Shown: one piece after another, positions 1-7,546 of the stretch
Layout of the letters: each line of letters opens with the position of its first letter
Position numbering within the stretch: position 1 is the stretch's first letter
Program-made: the position numbers and the translations under genes
Origin: Bacteroidia bacterium
GTDB lineage: Bacteria > Bacteroidota > Bacteroidia > B-17B0 > Aurantibacillaceae
Direction of reading: 5' to 3'
DNA: 35,015 bases
Assembly (NCBI GenBank): GCA_021740825.1
Contig: JAIOZA010000030.1
Span: 1 to 35,015, forward strand
Notes under the pieces: generated by a model
Seen by the model: only the letters and a program-made list of their open reading frames with translations
Databases searched by the model: none
What the model was told of the DNA's origin: nothing

Positions 1-127
1 TTGCATTTATCCATGCCTGTTTCAGAGCATCAGTCTGAAAAGGAAATGGATTCACAGGTTGCGAAGTCGTCGCATTCTGCGTTTGAGCCGATGCAGCTAG
101 TGAGGCTACAAAGAAGGCTACAGTCAT
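1..127 (-). CDS. N-terminus of an exported protein, cut by the window edge
   Basis: The minus-strand frame is open from the ATG at 127 to the window edge and encodes MTVAFFVASLAASAQ followed by a polar segment. This is a hydrophobic core ending in a signal-peptidase-I-like ASA-Q site. The frame continues upstream as IKKNL before the ATG, which supplies the lysines expected in the n-region of a signal peptide, with ATC (140-142) where a start codon would be expected. The true start may therefore be the ATC, or the ATG with a shortened n-region. Only about 42 residues are visible, so the mature protein cannot be named. Family unknown. Confidence 0.45.
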   Translation of the reverse strand, partial: MTVAFFVASLAASAQTQNATTSQPVNPFPFQTDALKQAWINA

Positions 128-632
128 CAGGTTTTTTTTGATGTTAGGTTTTGTTTAGTTGTTGTTTAATTATTTGGTAATATGAGCTATTACAGGGCTT
201 TTTGGATGATTATGGTTCTTTTTTTATTCAAATACTAACTATTATTTGTTATTAACTTTACATTAGTAAGTTGTAAATGAATAAAATAATTTGTGGAAAT
301 TTTCCAAAAAACTGAAATATTCCACAATTTGGAAAATATTAAGCCTTAAATGTTAAAATTTATTAAATAAAATTATATGGCATTAATTTTGATAAAGGAA
401 AAATTATCTCAATTTAGGGTCCTTTTCGCACTGTTTTTTACTATGAGCGTTTTTTTAGGCAAATAATGTTTGTGAAAAAAACTTACTTAGTAATTTAATT
501 TATGTGTTTTATTCTAATAAACAAAACGCAGTAGATTTTTTAAATTTTAAATAGATTTAATCAAAGTAAATCGCGTCATTTTAGAGATCGCTTCCTTCGT
601 CGCGATGACGTTCCATAATCAGAAAGCCCTGA
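128..632. other. Intergenic region of about 500 bases with inverted repeats and one repeat-like element
   Basis: Very AT-rich stretch between the exported-protein start and the end of dnaE. I see no convincing gene in it. It holds a cluster of GGAA/TTCC half-sites around 291-345, including the inverted repeat TTGTGGAA/TTCCACAA, and a sharply GC-richer block at 574-610, listed separately. A 6-bp stem AATCAG/CTGATT (617-634) overlaps the dnaE stop codon and may be a weak terminator. Confidence 0.5.
574..610. repeat. Short palindromic element of the CGTCATnGCGA...AGCnATCTC type
   Basis: On the minus strand, positions 610 to 584 read CGTCATCGCGACGAAGG then AAGCGATCTC. This closely resembles the widespread dispersed element usually written CGTCATTGCGAG...GAAGCAATCTC. 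The block is bounded by the inverted repeat CGTCAT (574-579) / ATGACG (605-610) and is much richer in GC than the surrounding bases. It lies just downstream of dnaE. Only this one copy is in the window, so calling it a repeat rests on recognising the family. It could act as a terminator-like hairpin. Confidence 0.45.
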
Positions 633-3600
633 TTAACTGAGCTCGTAGCTTAAACTTCCAATTTTTTCTAATTCAAAAATTAAATGTTCAGTAATGGCAA
701 TTTTTTGAGATTTAGAAAATAATTTTACACTCATTCCTTCAGCAGGATCTTCCACAAAAAACTCCACTGCGCATTTGCCTTGCGAGGTTTTAAAGATAGC
801 TTCAATATTTTCAATCAATTCATCATTAATAGCATCAATATGCACCTTGAGTTTCATACTATTAAAAATAGTTTCCTTCACATTTTCGAGCAATTCAATT
901 TTTTGGATTTTAATTTCTAAACTACCCGGTTGGTTATAACGCTCTTGTACTTTAGCTTTTACAAAAACAAACAAGGAGTTTACCATAAACTTGTTGTATT
1001 CAACAAAGTCTTTTCCAAAAAGCATTAACTCCACAGCACCGTGGTAATCTTCAATAATTAATTTACCAAAAGCATTTCCAGTTTTACTAATGCGCTGCTC
1101 TGAACCATTTATAATGCCACCAAACACTATATCTTTGCCTTTATACAATTCTAAATTAGCTTTTAACTGTGCACAATTCGCATTGCATTTATTATTAATA
1201 ATTAATTTGTATGGATCGAGCGGGTGTCCCGAAATAAAGAAACCAACTACCTCTTTTTCGCGCGCTAATTCTTCTAATTTTCCCCAGCTATCCATTTTTT
1301 GAGGCAATTGCGGCTCTGTAATTTCAATTTCATCTTCGCCGCCAAACAAACTAGCTTGCGAGGTATCATTACCCAAACTCATTTGATTGCTGTACTTAAT
1401 CATTTTGTCGGTTAAGGTCAGCCCGTCTGCATCAGGTTTAAAAAACATAGCACGGTGCACACCTTCAAAGCTATCAAATCCGCCAGCTAGCGCTAAACCT
1501 TCTAAAGATTTTTTATTGACACTTTTATTATCAATACGTTTAGATAAATCAAAAACAGAACTGTATTTGCCATTTGCAAGCCGCTCAGCAATAATATTTT
1601 GTACGGTATTTTCACCTACTCCTTTTATGGATGCCATTCCAAAACGAATATCAGTGCCTCCAGTTATTACAGAAAATTTTTCGAAACCTTCGTTAATATC
1701 TGGTCCAAGAACTTTTATACCCATTCGCTTACATTCTTCCATAAAAAAAGAAATGGTGTCTATGCTTCCGGCATGGTTTAAAACAGAAGCCATAAACTCT
1801 GACGGATAGTGCGCTTTGATGTATGCAGTTTGAAAAGCAACGTACGCATAACAAGTTGAATGCGATTTATTAAAGGCGTAACTAGCAAAAGCTTCCCAAT
1901 CTTTCCAAACTTTTTCGGCAACAACCGCATCATGATTATTTGTTTTGCAATTTTCAATAAACTTGCCTTTCATTTTATCAAGTGTTGCTCTATCTTTTTT
2001 TCCCATTGCTTTTCGCAATGTATCCGCATCACCTTTGGTAAAGTTTGCTAATTTTTGAGAAAGTCGCATTACCTGCTCTTGATAAACAGTAATACCGTAA
2101 GTTTCTCCTAAAAATTCGTCCATCCCCTCTAAATCAAAAACAACCGCCTCTCTGCCATGTTTACGATTAATGTAGTTAGGGATGTACGCAATTGGTCCCG
2201 GACGATACAAGGCATTCATTGCAATTAAATCACTAAACGTATCGGGCTTTAAATCTTTTAATGACTTTTGCATTCCGGCACTTTCGTATTGAAACACACC
2301 ATTGGTTTCGCCACGTTGAAATAATTCAAACGTTTTTTTATCATCTAACGGAATGGCATCAATGTCTATATCAATACCATGATTTTGTTTTACAAAACGA
2401 ACTGCATCTTTAATAATAGTTAATGTACGCAAACCCAAGAAGTCCATTTTTAAAAGGCCGGCGTTTTCAGCAACTGAATTATCAAATTGCGTCACAAGCA
2501 TTTCGCTATCTTTTGCTTTGGTTACTGGCACAAATTTCACCATATCATCTGGTGTAATAATAATACCACAAGCATGAATACCAATGTTACGGAGACATCC
2601 TTCTAACTCGTATGCTTGTTTTAAAACATCGGCTTCGGGTGTTTTTTCATCAGCTAATTTCCTAAAATTATGAGATTGCTCAACAACTTCTCGTTTATCT
2701 TTAATATCGTCTAAATACTTTTGATCAATACCACCGGGCTTTAATAATTTTCTGAGTTTTGCATCTGGCGAATCAGGAAATGCTTTAGATAATTTATTAG
2801 AATCTTCTAAAGGCAATTCTAACACTCGAGCAGCATCTTTAATGGCAGACTTTCCACCCATGGTGCCATAGGTAATAATTTGCGCTACTTGATTTGGACC
2901 ATATTTATTAATCACGTAATCAATTACTAAACCGCGGCCTTCATCATCAAAATCAATATCAATATCGGGCATACTTACACGATCTGGATTTAAGAAACGC
3001 TCAAATAGTAAATCAAATTTTATTGGATCAACGTTAGTAATCCATAAGCAATAGGCAATAGCAGAACCAGCGGCAGAACCCCTACCAGGACCAACTGCAA
3101 CACCCATTTTTCGAGCCTCAGCAATAAAATCGGCTACAATTAAAAAGTAACCAGGATAGCCCATTCGTTCGATGGTAGTTAATTCAAACGAAATACGTTC
3201 CTTAATATCATTAGCCATTTCTGGGTAGCGCTTATGAGCGCCCTGCCAAGTTAAATGAGACATGTAAATAAACTGCTCTGCAATAACACGCATTTCAGTT
3301 TTTTGAATTTCAATGGCTTCGTCAGATAATTTTTTATCAATCCAACCTTGCTGCTTTATGGCAATAATTCGAAGTTTGGAAGCTTCAATTTCGGCTTCGT
3401 TAGCAGCAATAAATTCCTGCGAAATTTCAAACTTAGGTAATAAAATATCGCGGCCTAATTTATACTGTTCAACTTTATCTACAATTTCGTTAGTTGCTTC
3501 AATGGCTTCGGGCATATCAGCAAACAAGGCCATCATTTCTTTTGGCGACTTAAAATAAAATTCTTTATTCTGCAAGCCATTTCTAAATCCACGACCTTTG

Positions 3601-5102
3601 CCAATAGGTGTCGTTTTTTTCTCGTTATCTTTTACGCATAATAAAATATCGTGCGAATCGAACCCGTTTTTATTTATATAATAATTGCTATTTGCAGCAA
3701 AATATTTTACTTTATATTTTTCAGCAAACTGCAATAAAACTGTATTCACATGATTTTCTTCGGGCAAGTCATGGCGATTTAACTCCACATAAAAATCTTC
3801 TCCAAATTGTTCTTTATACCACACAAAAGATTCTTCAGCTTGCTCCTCGCCAACATTTAAAATTAAGCTTGGTATTTCGGAAGTTAAAGAACCCGTCGTT
3901 ACAATTAAACCTTCTTTGTATTGTACTAATAAATTTTTATCAACGCGTGGCACGTAATAAAAACCATCGATTAAACCCACAGAACTTAACTTCGATAAAT
4001 TTTGATAACCCACTTTATTTTTTGCAATACAAACTTGGGTATAGCCATTATCTTGTTTAGACTTGTTTAAATAATCACCACAAATATATAACTCGCAACC
4101 AATAATACACTTTAATTCATTTGCTTTTTCGCCTTCTTTTTCACCTTTATCAATTAACTCGTTATTTGATTTAATCGTTTTATTTTGCTTATCAATAGCT
4201 TGCCAAAATAAAAAAGCACCATATAAATTACCATGATCTGTTAACGCAATTGCAGGCATATTATATTCAAATGCTTTTTTAACCAAATCATCAACATCGC
4301 TTGTCGATTGCAAAACAGAAAATTGACTATGATTATGTAAATGCGAGAATTTTAGGTTTGAAGTACTTATTTCAGCAGACTTTTTTACTCCTATAGAAGT
4401 ATCAGCTGGTGTAACTTTTTTTGTTTTTCTCTCTTTCCAATCTTGTTCGTGCTTAAATAGCGCTGTTAAATCTGGAGCTTGATAATTAATAAGTACTAAA
4501 TCAGAAACCGTTAGTTCAGACACTTTAGTAATACCACGCTTAATAATTTCAAAGAATACTTTACCAGTTGCTAATACGTCAAATGCTGCATTATGCGCTT
4601 CTGCAAACGTATCATTAAATAATTTGGTATAAAGTTCAGTTAACGTAGGCCATTTAAATTTACCGCCTCGTCCACCAGGTATAGCGCAGTATGCAGTTGT
4701 TTGATCATTTTTAGTATCAATAAATGGTTTGTAAGCTAATATATTATCAAAACCACAACGTAATAATTCTGCTCCAACAATATTATTATCAAACTCAATA
4801 TTATGTCCACATAAATAATTTGACTGACTAACAATTGTAACAAATTCTTGCAATACTGCTTTTAAATCCTGTCCTTCTTCAATAGCTCTTTCGTTTGTAA
4901 TGCCATGAATTTGAACGGAGTTGAACGGAATAGTATAACCATCAGGTTTTACAATAATCGATTTGCTATGAAGTAAATTACCATAAGTGTCGTGTAACTG
5001 CCATGCCACTTGTATCATGCGCGGCCAATTATCTGAATCTGTTAACGGCGCATTATAATTACGAGGTAAACCAGTTGTTTCGGTATCAAAAATTAAGAAC
5101 AT
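633..5102 (-). CDS. dnaE: DNA polymerase III subunit alpha with fused N-terminal DEDDh exonuclease
   Basis: Replicative DNA polymerase of 1489 aa. Residues 1-190 form a DnaQ-like 3'-5' exonuclease: FDTETTG (D6, E8), HNIEFDN (H100, D105) and HNAAFDVLAT (H170, D175). A linker leads to a PHP domain from about 252 (HLHNH, TDHGN at 288-292). The polymerase core has GPGRGSAAG (671-679), PDIDIDF with D713 and D715, and KMDFLGL with the third aspartate D887. Helix-hairpin-helix lies near 1157-1166, a QASLF clamp-binding motif at 1249-1253, and an OB fold at about 1322-1405. In E. coli proofreading comes from a separate epsilon subunit; here it is probably built in. The last PHP metal motif (usually ATNDxHY) reads AANSNYY (469-475), so the PHP site is probably inactive. 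ATG start. It lies 66 bases downstream of the bPH2 gene. Confidence 0.97.
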   Translation of the reverse strand: MFLIFDTETTGLPRNYNAPLTDSDNWPRMIQVAWQLHDTYGNLLHSKSIIVKPDGYTIPFNSVQIHGITNERAIEEGQDLKAVLQEFVTIVSQSNYLCGHNIEFDNNIVGAELLRCGFDNILAYKPFIDTKNDQTTAYCAIPGGRGGKFKWPTLTELYTKLFNDTFAEAHNAAFDVLATGKVFFEIIKRGITKVSELTVSDLVLINYQAPDLTALFKHEQDWKERKTKKVTPADTSIGVKKSAEISTSNLKFSHLHNHSQFSVLQSTSDVDDLVKKAFEYNMPAIALTDHGNLYGAFLFWQAIDKQNKTIKSNNELIDKGEKEGEKANELKCIIGCELYICGDYLNKSKQDNGYTQVCIAKNKVGYQNLSKLSSVGLIDGFYYVPRVDKNLLVQYKEGLIVTTGSLTSEIPSLILNVGEEQAEESFVWYKEQFGEDFYVELNRHDLPEENHVNTVLLQFAEKYKVKYFAANSNYYINKNGFDSHDILLCVKDNEKKTTPIGKGRGFRNGLQNKEFYFKSPKEMMALFADMPEAIEATNEIVDKVEQYKLGRDILLPKFEISQEFIAANEAEIEASKLRIIAIKQQGWIDKKLSDEAIEIQKTEMRVIAEQFIYMSHLTWQGAHKRYPEMANDIKERISFELTTIERMGYPGYFLIVADFIAEARKMGVAVGPGRGSAAGSAIAYCLWITNVDPIKFDLLFERFLNPDRVSMPDIDIDFDDEGRGLVIDYVINKYGPNQVAQIITYGTMGGKSAIKDAARVLELPLEDSNKLSKAFPDSPDAKLRKLLKPGGIDQKYLDDIKDKREVVEQSHNFRKLADEKTPEADVLKQAYELEGCLRNIGIHACGIIITPDDMVKFVPVTKAKDSEMLVTQFDNSVAENAGLLKMDFLGLRTLTIIKDAVRFVKQNHGIDIDIDAIPLDDKKTFELFQRGETNGVFQYESAGMQKSLKDLKPDTFSDLIAMNALYRPGPIAYIPNYINRKHGREAVVFDLEGMDEFLGETYGITVYQEQVMRLSQKLANFTKGDADTLRKAMGKKDRATLDKMKGKFIENCKTNNHDAVVAEKVWKDWEAFASYAFNKSHSTCYAYVAFQTAYIKAHYPSEFMASVLNHAGSIDTISFFMEECKRMGIKVLGPDINEGFEKFSVITGGTDIRFGMASIKGVGENTVQNIIAERLANGKYSSVFDLSKRIDNKSVNKKSLEGLALAGGFDSFEGVHRAMFFKPDADGLTLTDKMIKYSNQMSLGNDTSQASLFGGEDEIEITEPQLPQKMDSWGKLEELAREKEVVGFFISGHPLDPYKLIINNKCNANCAQLKANLELYKGKDIVFGGIINGSEQRISKTGNAFGKLIIEDYHGAVELMLFGKDFVEYNKFMVNSLFVFVKAKVQERYNQPGSLEIKIQKIELLENVKETIFNSMKLKVHIDAINDELIENIEAIFKTSQGKCAVEFFVEDPAEGMSVKLFSKSQKIAITEHLIFELEKIGSLSYELS

Positions 5103-5111
5103 TTTTTAGTG

Positions 5112-5139
5112 AATAGTGATAAGTTAATAGTGATAAGTT
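5112..5139. repeat. Perfect 14-bp tandem duplication upstream of dnaE
   Basis: The unit AATAGTGATAAGTT occurs twice without a gap (5112-5125 and 5126-5139). The downstream end lies 9 bases before the dnaE start codon on the minus strand. A partial extra copy (GTGAATAGTGA) overlaps its edge. Role unknown; it lies in the dnaE leader. Confidence 0.8.
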
Positions 5140-5168
5140 TGAACGCTTCAGCATTGCCAAGCATACAA

Positions 5169-5729
5169 TTACTTTTTTAGTGCATTTTTAATTTCAATTA
5201 ATTCGTTTTTTATATCCGTTAAAAGCTTCGTATTATCAATAACTTGAACTTGAGTAGATTCATTTGCAACCAAGTTAGGATACCCATGCTTTTGATTAAT
5301 TACTTGCTCGCGTTGCTGCAATATTTGTGTTTTGAAGTTCTGTGCATCATTAATACCAAGCATACTCATCATGTTTTGACTATGCGCTGCACCGCCACCA
5401 CCAGCTGTTTCAATTTTTATTAAAGTTAGTCCAAAATAACGTAAAATAGGCCCACCAATAAAAGACAAATCCTGAATGTTTTCCAATGGAATTGTTTTTT
5501 CGATATGCAAAAGTAAGCCCTTCGAAAATTTCAAATTTTTATTAGTAATTTGACAAGAGAGTGTATGAAAATATTTTCCACTCAACCACTGCCCTACCCC
5601 AAAAATCCAAAATGGAACAATTATCCAACCAACGATAGAGGTTATTAAAAAAAATAGCACTACAAAAAAAATGTAGGTTTTTACTTTTGGATTAAAAGTA
5701 GCTTGATTTAAAATAATCTCTTCAGTCAT
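5169..5729 (-). CDS. bPH2 (YdbS/YdbT-like, former DUF304) membrane protein
   Basis: Protein of 186 aa with a membrane hairpin at about 17-49 followed by a bacterial PH-like domain at about 55-110, recognised by the IPLENIQDLSF (80-90) and RYFGL...IKIETAGG (97-111) pattern. The C-terminal segment 163-186 is charged and helical, possibly a short coiled coil. Proteins of this family are small membrane-anchored proteins whose molecular role is mostly unknown. It lies 66 bases upstream of dnaE on the same strand and could share a transcript with it. I infer no functional link to replication. The AGGGGAA turn (109-115) is glycine-rich. ATG start. Confidence 0.75.
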   Translation of the reverse strand: MTEEIILNQATFNPKVKTYIFFVVLFFLITSIVGWIIVPFWIFGVGQWLSGKYFHTLSCQITNKNLKFSKGLLLHIEKTIPLENIQDLSFIGGPILRYFGLTLIKIETAGGGGAAHSQNMMSMLGINDAQNFKTQILQQREQVINQKHGYPNLVANESTQVQVIDNTKLLTDIKNELIEIKNALKK

Positions 5730-5826
5730 AGGCTTAAAGTTAAAGAATTTTTAGACGATAAGAGTCCAACGTTAATATAAACTAATAAACTATTAAAAAA
5801 ATTAATTCACTAATTATCAATAATTT

Positions 5827-5838
5827 AACTAATTAGTT
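5827..5838. promoter_or_regulatory. 12-bp perfect palindrome in the bPH2/padR divergent region
   Basis: AACTAATTAGTT is a perfect palindrome 33 bases upstream of the predicted padR -7 box, in the region between two divergent genes. It could be a regulator site. In such AT-rich DNA, chance cannot be excluded. Confidence 0.3.
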
Positions 5839-5853
5839 TAACCTAATAGTCAA

Positions 5854-5879
5854 ATACATTGGATTCTTATGTATATTTG
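5854..5879 (+). promoter_or_regulatory. padR promoter with overlapping inverted repeat
   Basis: TATATTTG (5872-5879) matches the Bacteroidota -7 consensus TAnnTTTG and lies 24 bases before the padR ATG. The inverted repeat ATACAT-N9-ATGTAT (5854-5859 / 5869-5874) overlaps its first bases. PadR-family repressors commonly bind ATGT/ACAT-type inverted repeats at their own promoters, so this is a reasonable candidate autoregulatory operator. No good -33 TTTG is visible at the usual distance. Confidence 0.45.
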
Positions 5880-5903
5880 TCTTAAGTATTTAATTATAAT
5901 AAC

Positions 5904-6245
5904 ATGATTTACTCTTCAGAACTCATAAAAGGAACTCTTAAAACAATTGTTTTAAAACTGTTGGCCGACAATAAAAAAATGTACGGATATGAAATTACAC
6001 AACGTGTAAAAGAATTAACCTTCGATAAAATTCAAATTACAGAAGGCGCTTTATACCCATCATTGCATTCACTAGAAGCTGATGGATTAGTAACTACCGA
6101 AACAGAATTTATTGGTAAGCGTGTAAGAAAATACTACAGTTTAAGCGCGACAGGAAAAACAAAAACAAAAGAAAAGGTAAGTGAGTTAGCTGACTTTATG
6201 GAAACAATGAAGTTTTTGTTAGACATTAAAACAAATACAGCATAA
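5904..6245 (+). CDS. PadR-family transcriptional regulator
   Basis: Protein of 113 aa, the usual length for a short PadR (subfamily 1) repressor. The winged helix is evident: GTLKTIVLKLL (10-20), MYGYEI (26-31), ITEGALYPSLHSLEADGL (45-62) as the recognition region, and GKRVRKYYSL (71-80) as the wing, followed by a C-terminal dimerisation helix (about 85-108). The gene is divergent from bPH2 and lies 101 bases upstream of a membrane protein on the same strand. PadR genes are often cotranscribed with the membrane protein they control, so that gene is the likely target. A candidate operator overlaps its -7 box. ATG start. The ligand is unknown. Confidence 0.9.
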   Translation: MIYSSELIKGTLKTIVLKLLADNKKMYGYEITQRVKELTFDKIQITEGALYPSLHSLEADGLVTTETEFIGKRVRKYYSLSATGKTKTKEKVSELADFMETMKFLLDIKTNTA

Positions 6246-6346
6246 CAATTAGTTATTTGAATTGAGTTTTTTGTTGCTTGAATCCGGTTTAAAAAATAAT
6301 CAGTGTCAAACAATTAATAACAAAATTCTAAAAAATGCTATAAATA

Positions 6347-7501
6347 ATGTACCAACTTAATGAACAACAAATAGATTACATACTTAACGACATCGGTGCA
6401 CGTGGTGTTGAGATGGAGAGCCTGCAGCAAAACCTCCTGGATCATATTTGTTGTATCATTGAAAACAATCTCGAAGAAAATGGAGACTTCGAGAGCTTCT
6501 ACAAAAAAACCATACAAACATTTTATAAGGATGCATTATGGGAAATTGAAGAAGAAACTCTCCAATTATTAACTAACAAAAACTATTACAAAATGAAAAA
6601 AATAATGATTTATAGCGGAACTCTTTCCGTTGCAGGATTTATAGCAGGCTCCATCTTCAAAATTATGCATTGGCCTGGCGCAAGTGCCATACTTTTATTA
6701 TCCATGTTAAATATTAGTTTAATTTTCTTACCACTCCTATTTATATTAAAAACAAGAGAAGTAAGTGCCATGAAAGATAAATTGATGATTGCTATAGGCA
6801 CAATCTTTGGAATACTATTTAGCACCTCTTCATTATTTAAGATATTTCATTGGCCTGGCGCAAATTTAATGTGGCTTTTTGCTTTAGGTATTTTGATGTT
6901 TGTTTTTATACCTATTTATTTTTTCTCAGGAATTAGAACACCTGAAACCAAAGTAAATACAATTATTACTTCTATTATTTTAATTTCAGCAGGAGGAATG
7001 TTATTTACGTTAACAAGTTTAAAACCTAGTACTAAATTTTACATTGGAAAAACTTATAATTATCTTCAAGGTGAAGAGCTAATTACAAGAATGCAATTAA
7101 TAAAAAATGACACGACTAATCAAAATCCTGAAATGATAAATATATCAAAGGAAATACTTGAAAATTGTAAGAAAATAAAAGAAATTATTATTATTGATGG
7201 AATAGGAATAAAATCAATTCCTAAAGATTTTGAAACGAAAGATATAATTCTTCAAGAATCAGGGCTTGGAAAAGAATTTGATCCTGCTGCATCAGGAATG
7301 GAAATGATTCAAAAATTAAAAAAACAGATTAATTCATATAATACTTTAGTAAATAGAAATAAGCAACTTCCAATTGACAATAATATAGAAAGGATGGAGA
7401 AAATGGAATTAATACGAATATCAAATTATAATTTATTGAATTCATTGACTGAAATTCAATTGTTTATTCTTCAAAATGAAAAAGGCCTAATGCTTAACTA
7501 G
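6347..7501 (+). CDS. Membrane protein with two GldL-like HWPGA motifs, linked to PadR
   Basis: Protein of 384 aa, no named family recognised. Residues 1-80 are soluble and helical (LNEQQIDYILNDI, SLQQNLLDHICCIIEN) and take the place of the HAAS-type domain often found beside PadR genes. Two membrane units follow with an exact 60-residue period: FKIMHWPGA (104-112) and FKIFHWPGA (164-172), each starting a hairpin. This motif is best known from the first membrane helix of GldL. A further membrane segment at about 203-223 leads to a helical, probably periplasmic region (about 230-384). Its stretch around DFETKDIILQESG followed by a helix loosely recalls the GldM N-terminal domain. The glutamate of the GldL LTEA motif is absent, so a proton-driven motor role is unlikely. 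It is probably in one unit with padR. ATG start. Confidence 0.7.
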   Translation: MYQLNEQQIDYILNDIGARGVEMESLQQNLLDHICCIIENNLEENGDFESFYKKTIQTFYKDALWEIEEETLQLLTNKNYYKMKKIMIYSGTLSVAGFIAGSIFKIMHWPGASAILLLSMLNISLIFLPLLFILKTREVSAMKDKLMIAIGTIFGILFSTSSLFKIFHWPGANLMWLFALGILMFVFIPIYFFSGIRTPETKVNTIITSIILISAGGMLFTLTSLKPSTKFYIGKTYNYLQGEELITRMQLIKNDTTNQNPEMINISKEILENCKKIKEIIIIDGIGIKSIPKDFETKDIILQESGLGKEFDPAASGMEMIQKLKKQINSYNTLVNRNKQLPIDNNIERMEKMELIRISNYNLLNSLTEIQLFILQNEKGLMLN

Positions 7502-7512
7502 ATATTCATAAT

Positions 7513-7546
7513 ACTACATCTGTTTATTTAAATAAATAGATGTAGT
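7513..7546. terminator. Bidirectional hairpin between convergent genes
   Basis: ACTACATCT (7513-7521) pairs with AGATGTAGT (7538-7546), and the bases between them (TTTATTT/AAATAAA) continue the stem almost without a loop. It lies between the stop codons of two convergent genes and probably ends transcription from both sides. There is no long U-run, so efficiency is uncertain. Confidence 0.6.

Noticed and set aside
1387..1809. 140-codon plus-strand frame inside dnaE
   Set aside because: Antisense to the conserved C-terminal part of DnaE; no recognisable domain.
3608..4060. 150-codon plus-strand frame inside dnaE
   Set aside because: It lies antisense to well-conserved polymerase sequence and its product resembles no protein. 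It is a shadow frame.
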